A stretch of DNA of 7,193 bases from Microcella sp. (lineage in GTDB: Bacteria; Actinomycetota; Actinomycetes; Actinomycetales; Microbacteriaceae), in assembly GCA_020216895.1 (NCBI GenBank), contig JAIWOM010000073.1, forward strand, positions 1 through 7,193. The letters run 5' to 3'. Positions 1 to 5,421 of this stretch are shown here, one piece after another; position 1 is the first letter of the stretch; the number at the start of each line of letters is the position of its first letter. Made by a program: the position numbers and the translations under genes. Below the pieces are notes generated by a model. That model was given only the letters and a program-made list of their open reading frames with translations. It had not been told where the DNA came from and ran no database searches.

Positions 1-86
1 GCGGGCCCGGCGCAGGCGGTCAGGGCGACCGCGGCGAGCGCGGCGGCCGACACGAGGGCGAGGAGGGTGCGGGAGTGCTGCGGCAT
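1..86 (-). CDS. Lipoprotein, N-terminal fragment (runs off the left edge)
   Basis: Reading the complement leftwards from the ATG at 86-84 gives 28 codons before the window ends. The peptide starts MPQHSRTLLALV, continues with an alanine/valine-rich hydrophobic stretch (about residues 8-21) and reaches a lipobox L-T-A-C at residues 22-25, followed by A-G-P. This is a textbook lipoprotein signal peptide, so the product should be exported, lipidated on Cys25 and held on the outer face of the membrane. The mature domain lies outside the window, so its function (for example a solute-binding protein or other lipoprotein) cannot be told. There is no strong Shine-Dalgarno (a GGCGGGATG stretch lies upstream) and no clear -10. 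The gene is divergent from the dioxygenase gene, sharing a 97-bp intergenic region. Confidence 0.8.
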   Translation of the reverse strand, partial: MPQHSRTLLALVSAAALAAVALTACAGP

Positions 87-161
87 GCGGCCAGCATCCC
101 GCCGTCTCGGCGGCGCCGGCAATGAGTAATCTCCCCTAGGCGCGGGGGTTCCGCCGCGCAC

Positions 162-172
162 TACCAAAGGTA
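162..172. repeat. Short perfect inverted repeat overlapping the dioxygenase promoter
   Basis: TACC-AAA-GGTA is a perfect inverted repeat with 4-bp arms. Its right arm overlaps the first two bases of the -10 hexamer at 171. Its position would suit a repressor operator, but an 11-bp element this small may be chance. The rest of the 87-183 intergenic region holds CCCC/GGGGG blocks at 133-136 and 144-148 with no convincing symmetry. Confidence 0.25.
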
Positions 173-183
173 TGATCTAAGCC
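171..183 (+). promoter_or_regulatory. -10 element of the dioxygenase gene, probably leaderless transcript
   Basis: TATGAT at 171-176 matches the TATAAT consensus at 5 of 6 positions and stands out in very GC-rich DNA. Seven bases separate it from the ATG at 184, so transcription would start at or next to the A of the start codon. No Shine-Dalgarno is present. No good -35 is seen at the usual spacing (GTTCCG at 148-153). Leaderless mRNAs are common in actinobacteria; their use here is inferred. Confidence 0.6.
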
Positions 184-1083
184 ATGACCACAGCCGTTCA
201 TGCCCCGCTCGTGATGCACGACAGCATCGACGAGCACTTCGTCGCCCAGTACGCCCGTGACGGCTACGCGATCCTGCGCGGCGCGCTCACCCCCGCCGAG
301 GTCGAGGCGGTCAACGCCGAGGCCCTGCGCATCTGCCGAGCAGGCCTGAGCCCGGTCGACGACGCGGGCGATGCGGTCGTGGATGCTCACCCCGGGCAGT
401 CGGACGCCGACGTTCTGCGGCAGTACCTCTGCATCCACCACCCGCACAAGATCAGCGCGGTCGCTCGGCAGATCATGCGGCACCCTCGGATCGTCGACGG
501 TCTCACGCGGGTGATCGGCCCGAACGTCAAGGCCATGCAGTCGATGCTCTTCATCAAGAGCGAGGGCAAGCCCGGGCAGGCCTGGCACCAGGACGAGCAC
601 TTCATCCCCACCCGCGACCGCTCGCTGTGCGGGGTGTGGATCGCGCTCGACGACGCCACCACCGAGAACGGCTGCCTCTGGGTGCTGCCCGGCTCGCACG
701 CCCGCGGTGTGCTCTACCCCGACCGCGAGCAGACCGACGACCGCTTCGACTGCACCGACGAGGCCTACGGGTTTCCGTACACCGACGACGACGCGGTCGC
801 GGTCGAGGTGCCGGCCGGCGCGGCGCTCTTCTTCAACGGCTACCTGCTGCACCGCTCGCTCGAGAACAGCGGCAAGCACGGCTACCGGCGCGCGCTCGTC
901 AACCACTACATGAGCGCCGAGTCGCTGCTGCCGTGGCAGCACAGCGAGGGGCGCTACTTCGCCGAGTACGACTTCCGTGACATCGTCATGGTGGCGGGGG
1001 AAGACCCCTACGCCTACAAGGGCCTGCGCGACCTCAGCGTGCCCGGCTCGCGCGCCGACAAGTCGGGCGGCTGCGACCGCTGA
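184..1083 (+). CDS. PhyH (phytanoyl-CoA dioxygenase)-family Fe(II)/2-oxoglutarate oxygenase
   Basis: The 299-residue protein is a normal length for a PhyH-family non-haem iron oxygenase. Such enzymes couple decarboxylation of 2-oxoglutarate to hydroxylation of a small molecule in the cytoplasm. The iron-binding facial triad is visible: H135-Q-D137 within AWHQDEHF, and the distal His223 in GYLLHRSLENSG. Arg235 or Arg236 (HGYRRALVNHY) is placed to bind the 2-oxoglutarate carboxylate. The DSBH core motif VWIALDDATTENGCLWVLPGSH (about 151-172) is typical of the family. The substrate cannot be read from the sequence. The ectoine hydroxylase signature is absent, so it is not EctD, and there is no reason to expect phytanoyl-CoA itself. 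The start at 184 is favoured by the -10 box 7 nt upstream. The LuxR-type gene follows after 30 nt on the same strand. The C-terminal tail (SGGCDR) is hydrophilic. Confidence 0.9.
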   Translation: MTTAVHAPLVMHDSIDEHFVAQYARDGYAILRGALTPAEVEAVNAEALRICRAGLSPVDDAGDAVVDAHPGQSDADVLRQYLCIHHPHKISAVARQIMRHPRIVDGLTRVIGPNVKAMQSMLFIKSEGKPGQAWHQDEHFIPTRDRSLCGVWIALDDATTENGCLWVLPGSHARGVLYPDREQTDDRFDCTDEAYGFPYTDDDAVAVEVPAGAALFFNGYLLHRSLENSGKHGYRRALVNHYMSAESLLPWQHSEGRYFAEYDFRDIVMVAGEDPYAYKGLRDLSVPGSRADKSGGCDR

Positions 1084-1101
1084 ATCGGCGGCAGCGCGTC
1101 T

Positions 1102-1113
1102 TACACTCGCGCT
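1102..1113 (+). promoter_or_regulatory. -10 element of the LuxR-type gene, probably leaderless transcript
   Basis: TACACT at 1102-1107 fits TANNNT and ends exactly 6 nt before the ATG at 1114, placing the transcription start at the start codon. No Shine-Dalgarno is present. A weak -35-like CTGAAT (1080-1085, 3 of 6 matches) overlaps the dioxygenase stop codon. The identical hexamer with identical spacing precedes the lipoprotein gene at 1912. The regulator may therefore have its own promoter as well as any read-through from the dioxygenase gene. Confidence 0.55.
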
Positions 1114-1830
1114 ATGGAGTCTCTGCAGGTGCCCGAGCTGCGGCGCCTGCTCGACGCGGCCGCCAGCATCGGCACGGTGCTGACCCGCCCGGCCCTGCGC
1201 GAGCGCACCGTCGAGATCCTGTTCACCCTCGTGCCCTGCACGCGCGCCGGCTGGGTGACCATGGACACCACGACAGGAGCGATGACGGGCTACCACCTGC
1301 CCGAGCCGCTGCCCTTCCTGATTCCGGTCATGCCCCGCGACCTCAGCGATGTGCCGATGGTCGCCGAGCTGCTCGCCGCGCCCGAGCCGGGCTCGCTGCG
1401 CATCAGCGACACGATGACGCCCGAGGAGTGGCAGGCTCGCCCGCTGTACGAGGCCATCTACCGTCCGATGGGCGGCCAGCACCAGATCGGCACCCTGCTC
1501 TCGGTCGACGACGGCCTCATCGAGACGCTCGCGGTCTTCCGCGCCGATCGCGACTTCAGCGATCACGAGCTCACCTACGTCGAGGCCTTCGCGCGCCAGG
1601 TGCGGGTGGTGCTCGCTCGCCTGCGCGCCAGCGACGCCCGTGACGCGCGCGCCCTGCTGACGCCGCGGCAGCGGCAGGTTCTCGCCGAGCTCGAGACGGG
1701 GGCGACGGTGCGCCAGGCGGCCATCTCGCTCGGCATCTCGGAGAAGACGCTCGAGAACCATCTGCAGGCGATCTACCGCCGTCTCGGGGTCTCGAGCCGC
1801 ACCGCCGCCCTGCACCGCCTCGCGGGCTGA
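1114..1830 (+). CDS. LuxR-type transcriptional regulator with a GAF-like N-terminal region
   Basis: The 238-residue cytoplasmic protein has a C-terminal LuxR/NarL-type helix-turn-helix at about 182-235. It opens with LTPRQRQVLAELETGATVRQ, and the recognition region follows in ISLGISEKTLENHLQAIYRRLGV, with the conserved T-x-x-N-H and R-L-G-V elements. The first 170 residues show no phosphoacceptor receiver domain. The alternating hydrophobic pattern (EILFTLVPCTRAGWVTMD, then DRDFSDHELTYVEAFARQVRVVLARL) resembles the GAF-like sensory regions of solo LuxR regulators. It may sense a ligand or redox state directly rather than serve a histidine kinase; this is inference. Cys42 and His/Tyr residues occur in the region, but no metal or heme motif is clear. 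It sits 30 nt after the dioxygenase gene, so that gene and itself are the obvious candidate targets. It does not resemble the autoinducer-binding domain of quorum-sensing LuxR. Confidence 0.85.
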   Translation: MESLQVPELRRLLDAAASIGTVLTRPALRERTVEILFTLVPCTRAGWVTMDTTTGAMTGYHLPEPLPFLIPVMPRDLSDVPMVAELLAAPEPGSLRISDTMTPEEWQARPLYEAIYRPMGGQHQIGTLLSVDDGLIETLAVFRADRDFSDHELTYVEAFARQVRVVLARLRASDARDARALLTPRQRQVLAELETGATVRQAAISLGISEKTLENHLQAIYRRLGVSSRTAALHRLAG

Positions 1831-1861
1831 CCTGCTGTCCGGTTCGCGGGCCGACCCGCTG
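1820..1861 (+). repeat. Diverged direct repeat spanning the LuxR-type gene stop codon
   Basis: Positions 1820-1837 and 1844-1861 are two 18-bp copies agreeing at 16 positions (both differences are T to C). They begin 24 bp apart, which is a whole number of codons. The first copy contains the TGA stop (1828-1830); the matching triplet in the second is CGA. This looks like an old local duplication at the 3' end of the gene, or a paired protein-binding site. Confidence 0.5.
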
Positions 1862-1874
1862 GGGGTTTTCCCCC
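1846..1874 (+). terminator. Two adjacent GC hairpins after the LuxR-type gene, possible terminator or operator
   Basis: GCGGG-CCGA-CCCGC (1846-1859) and GGGGG-TTTT-CCCCC (1861-1874) are two perfect 5-bp stems with 4-nt loops, one base apart, starting 15 nt after the stop at 1830. Neither is followed by a T tract, so a classical Rho-independent terminator is not shown; actinobacterial terminators often lack the tract. The second hairpin ends 25 bp upstream of the -10 of the next gene, so it could equally be an operator for it. Confidence 0.4.
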
Positions 1875-1899
1875 ATCGAGGCGGGCGCCGCCGCGTTTC

Positions 1900-1911
1900 T
1901 ACACTGCGGCC
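1900..1911 (+). promoter_or_regulatory. -10 element of the lipoprotein gene, probably leaderless transcript
   Basis: TACACT at 1900-1905 ends 6 nt before the ATG at 1912, the same hexamer and spacing as for the LuxR-type gene. No Shine-Dalgarno precedes the start (GCGGCC). The -35 region has only a poor match (TCGAGG, 1876-1881). Confidence 0.55.
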
Positions 1912-2568
1912 ATGACCTCTCGCCTTCCCCTCGCGGTCGCACCGGCCGCCACCGCCCTGCTCGCCGTCCTCCTGACCGGATGCGCCGCCCCCGCCGCCGA
2001 GACCCCCACCGACCCCGGTGCCGGCTCGGAGGGCACGACCGCGCCCGAGCCGCCCGCCGCCGAGGGCCCCGACCTGCCCGCGCAGACCATCGGCACTGAC
2101 ACCGACTGCTCCTTCCTCGCCGACGACCAGGTCACCGCCGTCTGGGGCTTCGATGTCGTCGACCTCGACATCTCGACGGTCATCGAGGCCGGCGGTGTCG
2201 GGGGCATCCTCTACGGCTGCGACTGGAACCAGAGCGACGACGGCACCGGGCTCACGATCGGCGTCGAGGTGCGCGAGTACGTCTCGCCCGACGGGGCGAC
2301 GCAGTACTTCGCCGACGCCCGCAACGGTGCCGACTTCGACGGCGAGGGCGGCATCGTTCTCGAGCCGGTCGATGGCCTCGGCGAGGAGGCGGGAGTGCTG
2401 GCGAACGCCAACACCGCCGACACCCCGGAGTTCTACACCGAGACGCTCATCGTGCGCTCGGGCACGCTGCTCGTGCAGGTGACCGTCACCGACATCACGA
2501 ACGGCGTGACCCCGGGCCAGTACCGCGACCAGCTCGCGGCGACCTACGAGGCGGCGTTCGCGGGCTGA
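1912..2568 (+). CDS. Secreted lipoprotein, possibly DUF3558-like
   Basis: The 218-residue protein begins with a lipoprotein signal: Arg4, a hydrophobic core to about residue 20, and lipobox L-T-G-C (21-24), so Cys24 should be lipidated and the protein held outside the membrane. Residues 25-60 are a Pro/Ala/Thr/Glu-rich, probably disordered tether. The rest is a compact acidic domain with two cysteines, Cys66 (DTDCSFL) and Cys103 (YGCDW), which could form a disulfide outside the cell. The order C-x-L-L/F near the start, then a C-x-W element, then a long beta-rich tail resembles the DUF3558-type lipoproteins of actinobacteria, but this is a weak pattern match and the function is unknown. The 3' end overlaps the convergent exonuclease gene by 25 bp. 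The start is supported by the -10 box 6 nt upstream. Confidence 0.85.
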   Translation: MTSRLPLAVAPAATALLAVLLTGCAAPAAETPTDPGAGSEGTTAPEPPAAEGPDLPAQTIGTDTDCSFLADDQVTAVWGFDVVDLDISTVIEAGGVGGILYGCDWNQSDDGTGLTIGVEVREYVSPDGATQYFADARNGADFDGEGGIVLEPVDGLGEEAGVLANANTADTPEFYTETLIVRSGTLLVQVTVTDITNGVTPGQYRDQLAATYEAAFAG

Positions 2569-3179
2569 GCGTTCGGTGCCGCGGCGCCCGGCGACCCTGC
2601 GCCGGCCGCTGCGGTGCCCGTGCGCCCGATCGCGGTGCCGCATGCCCGCGCCAGGTCGGCCAGCTCGGTCACGTCGTGCCGCTTCGCCGCGTGCACGATG
2701 ATCGCCGCGCAGGCCTCGGCATCGGCGAGGGCGTCGTGGTGCGCGAAGTCCTCGAAGCCCGCGGCCATCGCCGCCACGGGCAGCCGGTACGAGTCGAGGT
2801 GGTAGGTCTTGCGGGCGACCCGCAGGCTGCACACGTACGACAGGCTCGGCACCTCCAGGCCGCTCGCCTGCTGCGCCGCGGTCAGCACGCCCATGTCGAA
2901 CCCCGCGTTGTGGGCGGCGAGGGTGTCGCCGTCGACGAAGGCGAGCAGGGCATCCACCTGATCGGCCCACAGGGGCGCGTCGACGATGTCGGCCGCCGTG
3001 ATGCCGTGGATGCGGGTGTTCCACTCGAGCATGTCGTCGTAGCCGAACGGCGGGCGGATGAGCCAGCTCGCGCGGTCGACCACGCGACCGTCGCGCACCT
3101 TCACGAGCCCCACCGAGCACGCTGAGGCCGCATGGTTGTTGGCGGTCTCGAAGTCGATCGCGGTGAAGTCCAGCGGCAC
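2544..3179 (-). CDS. DEDDh-family 3'-5' exonuclease (DnaQ-like)
   Basis: This 211-residue protein carries the three Exo motifs of DEDDh exonucleases, which remove nucleotides from 3' ends using two metal ions. Exo I is D9-F-E11-T (AIDFETAN). Exo II is H90-N-A-G-F-D95. Exo III is H148-D-A-L-A-D153, with the general-base His148 and metal ligand Asp153. It has no polymerase, helicase or BRCT part, so it is a stand-alone nuclease that might act in DNA repair, proofreading or RNA trimming; the sequence does not decide which. The fold ends at about residue 183, followed by a low-complexity Ala/Gly/Pro/Thr tail (185-211) whose last codons lie antisense to the lipoprotein gene. The start is GTG at 3179-3177; GAGGG abuts it too closely for a normal Shine-Dalgarno, so the start is slightly uncertain. 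It is divergent from the transporter gene, 67 bp away. Confidence 0.88.
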   Translation of the reverse strand: MPLDFTAIDFETANNHAASACSVGLVKVRDGRVVDRASWLIRPPFGYDDMLEWNTRIHGITAADIVDAPLWADQVDALLAFVDGDTLAAHNAGFDMGVLTAAQQASGLEVPSLSYVCSLRVARKTYHLDSYRLPVAAMAAGFEDFAHHDALADAEACAAIIVHAAKRHDVTELADLARACGTAIGRTGTAAAGAGSPGAAAPNAQPANAAS

Positions 3180-3234
3180 CCCTCGATGCTCGCATGAGCC
3201 GCCGACTCTGCGCCCCGGGCTCGCCGCGCGCCCC

Positions 3235-3246
3235 TAGCCTGGTCGG
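3235..3246 (+). promoter_or_regulatory. -10-like element of the EamA transporter gene, possible leaderless GTG start
   Basis: TAGCCT (3235-3240) fits TANNNT and lies 6 nt before the GTG at 3247. No Shine-Dalgarno and no recognisable -35 are present. It is a poorer match than the other three -10 boxes, but the spacing is the same. Confidence 0.4.
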
Positions 3247-4203
3247 GTGCACCTGCTCCGCCGCTACTCGCCCGCCGTGCTCGCCCAGCTGTTCTGGGCG
3301 ATGAACTTCGTCGTCGGCGACCGCGTGATCGCCGAGTTCACCCCGCTCGAGCTCACCTTCTTCCGCTGGCTCGGGGCGTTCCCGATCCTGCTCGTCATCA
3401 CGCTGTGGATCGAGCGCGACCAGCTCGACAAGTGGAGGCTCGCGGCGAAGGAGTGGTGGATCCACATCGTCCAGGCCGTGCTGGGCATGGTCGGGTACAC
3501 CCTGCTGCTCTACGCCGCGCTCGACACGACCTCGCCGGTCAACGCGAGCGTGATCAGCGCCATCAACCCGGCCGTGATCGCGCTCGCCGCTGTCGTGGTG
3601 CTGGGGGAGCGCATCCGCCGCGGGGGCGTGCTCGGCATCGCGATCTCATTCGTCGGCGTCGTCATCGTCGTGCTGCTCGGCGGCCCGGCCGGCCCCGCCG
3701 GGGTGACGGTCGCGATCGGCGACCTGCTGATCCTCGGCGCGATCCTCGCCTGGACTGCCTACGTGATCATCAGCCGCCGCATCCAGACCCCGCCGATCAC
3801 GGCGACGACCGTGCAGGTCGGCATGAGCGCGCTCATGCTCGCGCCCGTCATGGCACTCGTGGGCATCCAGGCGCAGCCCTCGACCGAGGGCTGGTGGGGG
3901 CTCGCGATCATCATCGTCTTCCCGAGCGCGCTCGCCTACCTGCTGTGGAATGTCGCCGTCACCCAGCTCGGCCCCTCGCGCACGGGCGTCTTCCTGAACC
4001 TGCTGCCGGTGTTCACCGCGGTCATCGCGGTCGCGCTGGGCGACCAGCTCACGATCTGGCAGGTGGTCGGCGGCCTCATCGTGCTGGCCGGCGTGTACCT
4101 GACGACGCGGCCAGGCGCGACGATCACCGCGACAAACCCCCGCCCTGCGGTTCATGGCGAGCACGCGGCGCCGGATGCGCAGCCGAAGCACGCCCGGGAA
4201 TAG
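3247..4203 (+). CDS. EamA (DMT superfamily) transporter
   Basis: The 318-residue integral membrane protein has the size and duplicated architecture of EamA-type drug/metabolite transporters: about ten transmembrane helices in two repeats, roughly residues 8-145 and 156-288. Typical landmarks are visible. The first repeat has SPVNASVISAINPAVIALAAVVVLGERI (96-123), in which the loop Glu of LGE closes the repeat, followed by GGVLGIAISFVGVVIVVL. The second has FLNLLPVFTAVIAVALGDQL and then VVGGLIVLAGVYL; here the usual Glu is Asp266. Such proteins export or exchange small metabolites, but the substrate cannot be inferred. The tail from about 289 is hydrophilic and probably cytoplasmic. The GTG start is favoured by the hydrophobic first helix and the -10-like box; ATG at 3301 would remove half of helix 1. 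The luciferase-like gene follows after 28 nt and may be cotranscribed. Confidence 0.87.
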   Translation: MHLLRRYSPAVLAQLFWAMNFVVGDRVIAEFTPLELTFFRWLGAFPILLVITLWIERDQLDKWRLAAKEWWIHIVQAVLGMVGYTLLLYAALDTTSPVNASVISAINPAVIALAAVVVLGERIRRGGVLGIAISFVGVVIVVLLGGPAGPAGVTVAIGDLLILGAILAWTAYVIISRRIQTPPITATTVQVGMSALMLAPVMALVGIQAQPSTEGWWGLAIIIVFPSALAYLLWNVAVTQLGPSRTGVFLNLLPVFTAVIAVALGDQLTIWQVVGGLIVLAGVYLTTRPGATITATNPRPAVHGEHAAPDAQPKHARE

Positions 4204-4231
4204 TTCTGCATGCGAACGCATTGACCCGAGC

Positions 4232-5269
4232 ATGACGAAGCTGGGGTTCCTGTCGTTCGGCAACTGGATGGGCGTGGCCGGCTCGCGCACGCGCTCGGGC
4301 GCCGATGCCCTCCTGCAGGGCATCGAGCTCGCGGTCGCGGCCGAGGAGGTCGGCGTCGACGGCGCGTTCTACCGCGTGCACCACTTCGCCCAGAACCACT
4401 CCAACCCCTTCCCGATGATGGCGGCCGCGGCCGCCCGCACGAGCCGGATCGAGCTCGGTACGGGCGTCATCGACATGCGCTACGAGAACCCGTGGTCGCT
4501 CGCCGAGCAGGCGGGCGCGACCGACCTGATCAGCGGCGGCCGACTGCAGCTCGGCATCAGCCGAGGGTCACCCGAGACCGTCATCGACGGTTGGCGCTCC
4601 TTCGGCTACGAGCCCGCCGACGGACACACGGATGCGGACATGGCCCGCGAGCACACCGACCTGTTCCGCCGGGCGATCGACGGCGAGGGATTCGCGCCGG
4701 GCAACCCGCGCATGATCGGCACCGACCGCCCGCAGGCGGTCACCCCGCAGTCGGAGGGTCTCTACGACCGCATCTGGTGGGGCGCCGGAACGCGCGCGAC
4801 CGCCGTCTGGACGGCCGAGCAGGGCATGAACCTCATGAGCTCGACGCTGCTCACGGAGGACACCGGGGTGCCGTTCGATGAACTGCAGGCGGAGCAGATC
4901 GCGATGTTCCGCGCGACCTGGGCGACGCGCGGATGGACGCGGGAGCCCCGCGTGTCGGTCAGCAGGAGCATCCTGCCGATCATCGACGAGGAGACCGCCT
5001 ACTACTTCGGCGTGCAGGCGCAGGGCGAGCAGCGCGACCAGGTCGGCATGCTCGATGGCGCGCGCTCGCGCTTCGGCCGCTCGTACATCGGCGAGCCCGA
5101 CGTGATCGCCGCGGAGCTGGCGCGCGATCAGGCGGTGCGGGATGCGGACACCCTGCTCGTCACGGTGCCCAACCAGCTCGGCGTCGAGTTCAACGCCCGC
5201 ATCCTCGAGGCGATCGTGCGCGACATCATGCCCGTGGTCGACGCGGAGGTCGTGCCCTCGCTCGCCTGA
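4232..5269 (+). CDS. Luciferase-like (LLM class) flavin-dependent oxidoreductase
   Basis: With the start at 4232 the protein has 345 residues, normal for the family. The frame stays open upstream to an ATG at 4154, but that would add 26 arginine/serine-rich residues overlapping the transporter gene. MTKLGFLSFG is a natural first strand of the TIM-barrel, so 4232 is preferred. Family landmarks include the helix LLQGIELAVAAEEVGVDGAFYRVHHF (28-52), RIELGTGVIDMRYENP (72-87), the flavin-site stretch ISGGRLQLGISRGSPE (100-115) and the C-terminal IGEPDVIAAELARD (286-299). These enzymes use FMNH2 or F420 to oxidise small molecules in the cytoplasm; which cofactor and substrate apply here is not visible. 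Nothing suggests light production. Only a weak GAG precedes the start and no -10 lies at leaderless spacing, so translation may depend on transcription from the transporter promoter. Confidence 0.87.
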   Translation: MTKLGFLSFGNWMGVAGSRTRSGADALLQGIELAVAAEEVGVDGAFYRVHHFAQNHSNPFPMMAAAAARTSRIELGTGVIDMRYENPWSLAEQAGATDLISGGRLQLGISRGSPETVIDGWRSFGYEPADGHTDADMAREHTDLFRRAIDGEGFAPGNPRMIGTDRPQAVTPQSEGLYDRIWWGAGTRATAVWTAEQGMNLMSSTLLTEDTGVPFDELQAEQIAMFRATWATRGWTREPRVSVSRSILPIIDEETAYYFGVQAQGEQRDQVGMLDGARSRFGRSYIGEPDVIAAELARDQAVRDADTLLVTVPNQLGVEFNARILEAIVRDIMPVVDAEVVPSLA

Positions 5270-5276
5270 CCCGGCA

Positions 5277-5301
5277 CGCGAGCACGGCGCGCGAGCACGG
5301 C
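5277..5301 (+). repeat. Two-copy tandem repeat, period 13 bp
   Basis: The 12-mer CGCGAGCACGGC occurs exactly at 5277-5288 and again at 5290-5301, separated by one base. No third copy is seen. It starts 8 bp after the luciferase-like gene and lies 26 bp before the -10-like box of the ABC operon. It could be a slippage product or a paired regulator site. Confidence 0.5.
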
Positions 5302-5326
5302 AGGTGCGCGGCCGTTCGCGCAGGTC

Positions 5327-5332
5327 TATGCT
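5327..5332 (+). promoter_or_regulatory. Candidate -10 of the ABC exporter operon
   Basis: TATGCT matches the -10 consensus at 4 of 6 positions, including the key TA---T. Transcription from it would start near 5339 and give a leader of about 90 nt. No clear -35 lies 16-18 bp upstream. It is the only AT-rich hexamer of this type in the gap. Confidence 0.4.
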
Positions 5333-5353
5333 CGGCATCGGAGAGCCGGGAAG

Positions 5354-5417
5354 CCTGGTCGGCCCGCGAGAACGCGGAGTGCCGCGGCGACCGCCGGGGC
5401 GCTGACCTGCGACCAGG
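5354..5417 (+). promoter_or_regulatory. Possible structured leader that can pair with the ABC gene Shine-Dalgarno
   Basis: CCTGGTCG (5354-5361) is perfectly complementary to CGACCAGG (5410-5417), an 8-bp stem whose 3' strand contains the first bases of the Shine-Dalgarno. Inside the loop is a perfect 5-bp hairpin, CCGCG-AGAA-CGCGG (5364-5377). The upstream CGCAGGTC (5319-5326) is also complementary to GACCTGCG (5404-5411), which would compete for two of the same bases if transcription began further upstream. At this GC content 8-bp matches arise by chance fairly often, so function is unproven. It does not match a riboswitch class that I can name. Confidence 0.25.
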
Positions 5418-5421
5418 AAGG
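5415..5421 (+). promoter_or_regulatory. Shine-Dalgarno of the ABC ATPase gene
   Basis: AGGAAGG ends 8 nt before the GTG at 5430, a good match and spacing. It is the only strong Shine-Dalgarno seen before a gene start in the window and it fixes GTG 5430 as the start. Confidence 0.75.

Noticed and set aside
133..148. CCCC...GGGGG blocks upstream of the dioxygenase gene as the same operator as the G5T4C5 palindrome at 1861-1874
   Set aside because: The arm order is opposite (C then G versus G then C) and the spacer differs, so they are not copies of one motif.
184..1083. Ectoine hydroxylase (EctD) assignment for the dioxygenase
   Set aside because: It shares the PhyH fold motifs, but the EctD signature stretch around the HxD motif is absent and no ectoine synthesis genes adjoin.
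1831..1911. Stop-codon read-through joining the LuxR-type protein in frame to the lipoprotein
   Set aside because: The two genes are in the same frame with no other stop between them, but this is a one-in-three coincidence and long stop-free stretches are normal at this GC content. The lipoprotein has its own signal peptide and -10 box, and an internal signal peptide would make no sense in a fusion.
2582..2604. Hairpin CGGCGC/GCGCCG as a terminator for the lipoprotein gene
   Set aside because: It is a 6-bp stem with an 11-nt loop, no T tract, and lies within the exonuclease coding sequence. Such stems are common by chance in this composition.
136..3465. A stop-free minus-strand frame of over 1,100 codons running antisense across several genes
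   Set aside because: It is an artefact of strong G/C bias at third codon positions. Its translation is low-complexity Arg/Gly/Ala/Asp sequence with no domain, and it covers in other frames five genes with clear family motifs. The real minus-strand gene in the area (2544-3179) uses a different frame.
4154..4231. Upstream extension of the luciferase-like protein to the ATG at 4154
   Set aside because: The 26 extra residues are Arg/Ser-rich, overlap the transporter gene by 50 nt and precede a natural N-terminal beta strand (MTKLGFLSFG).
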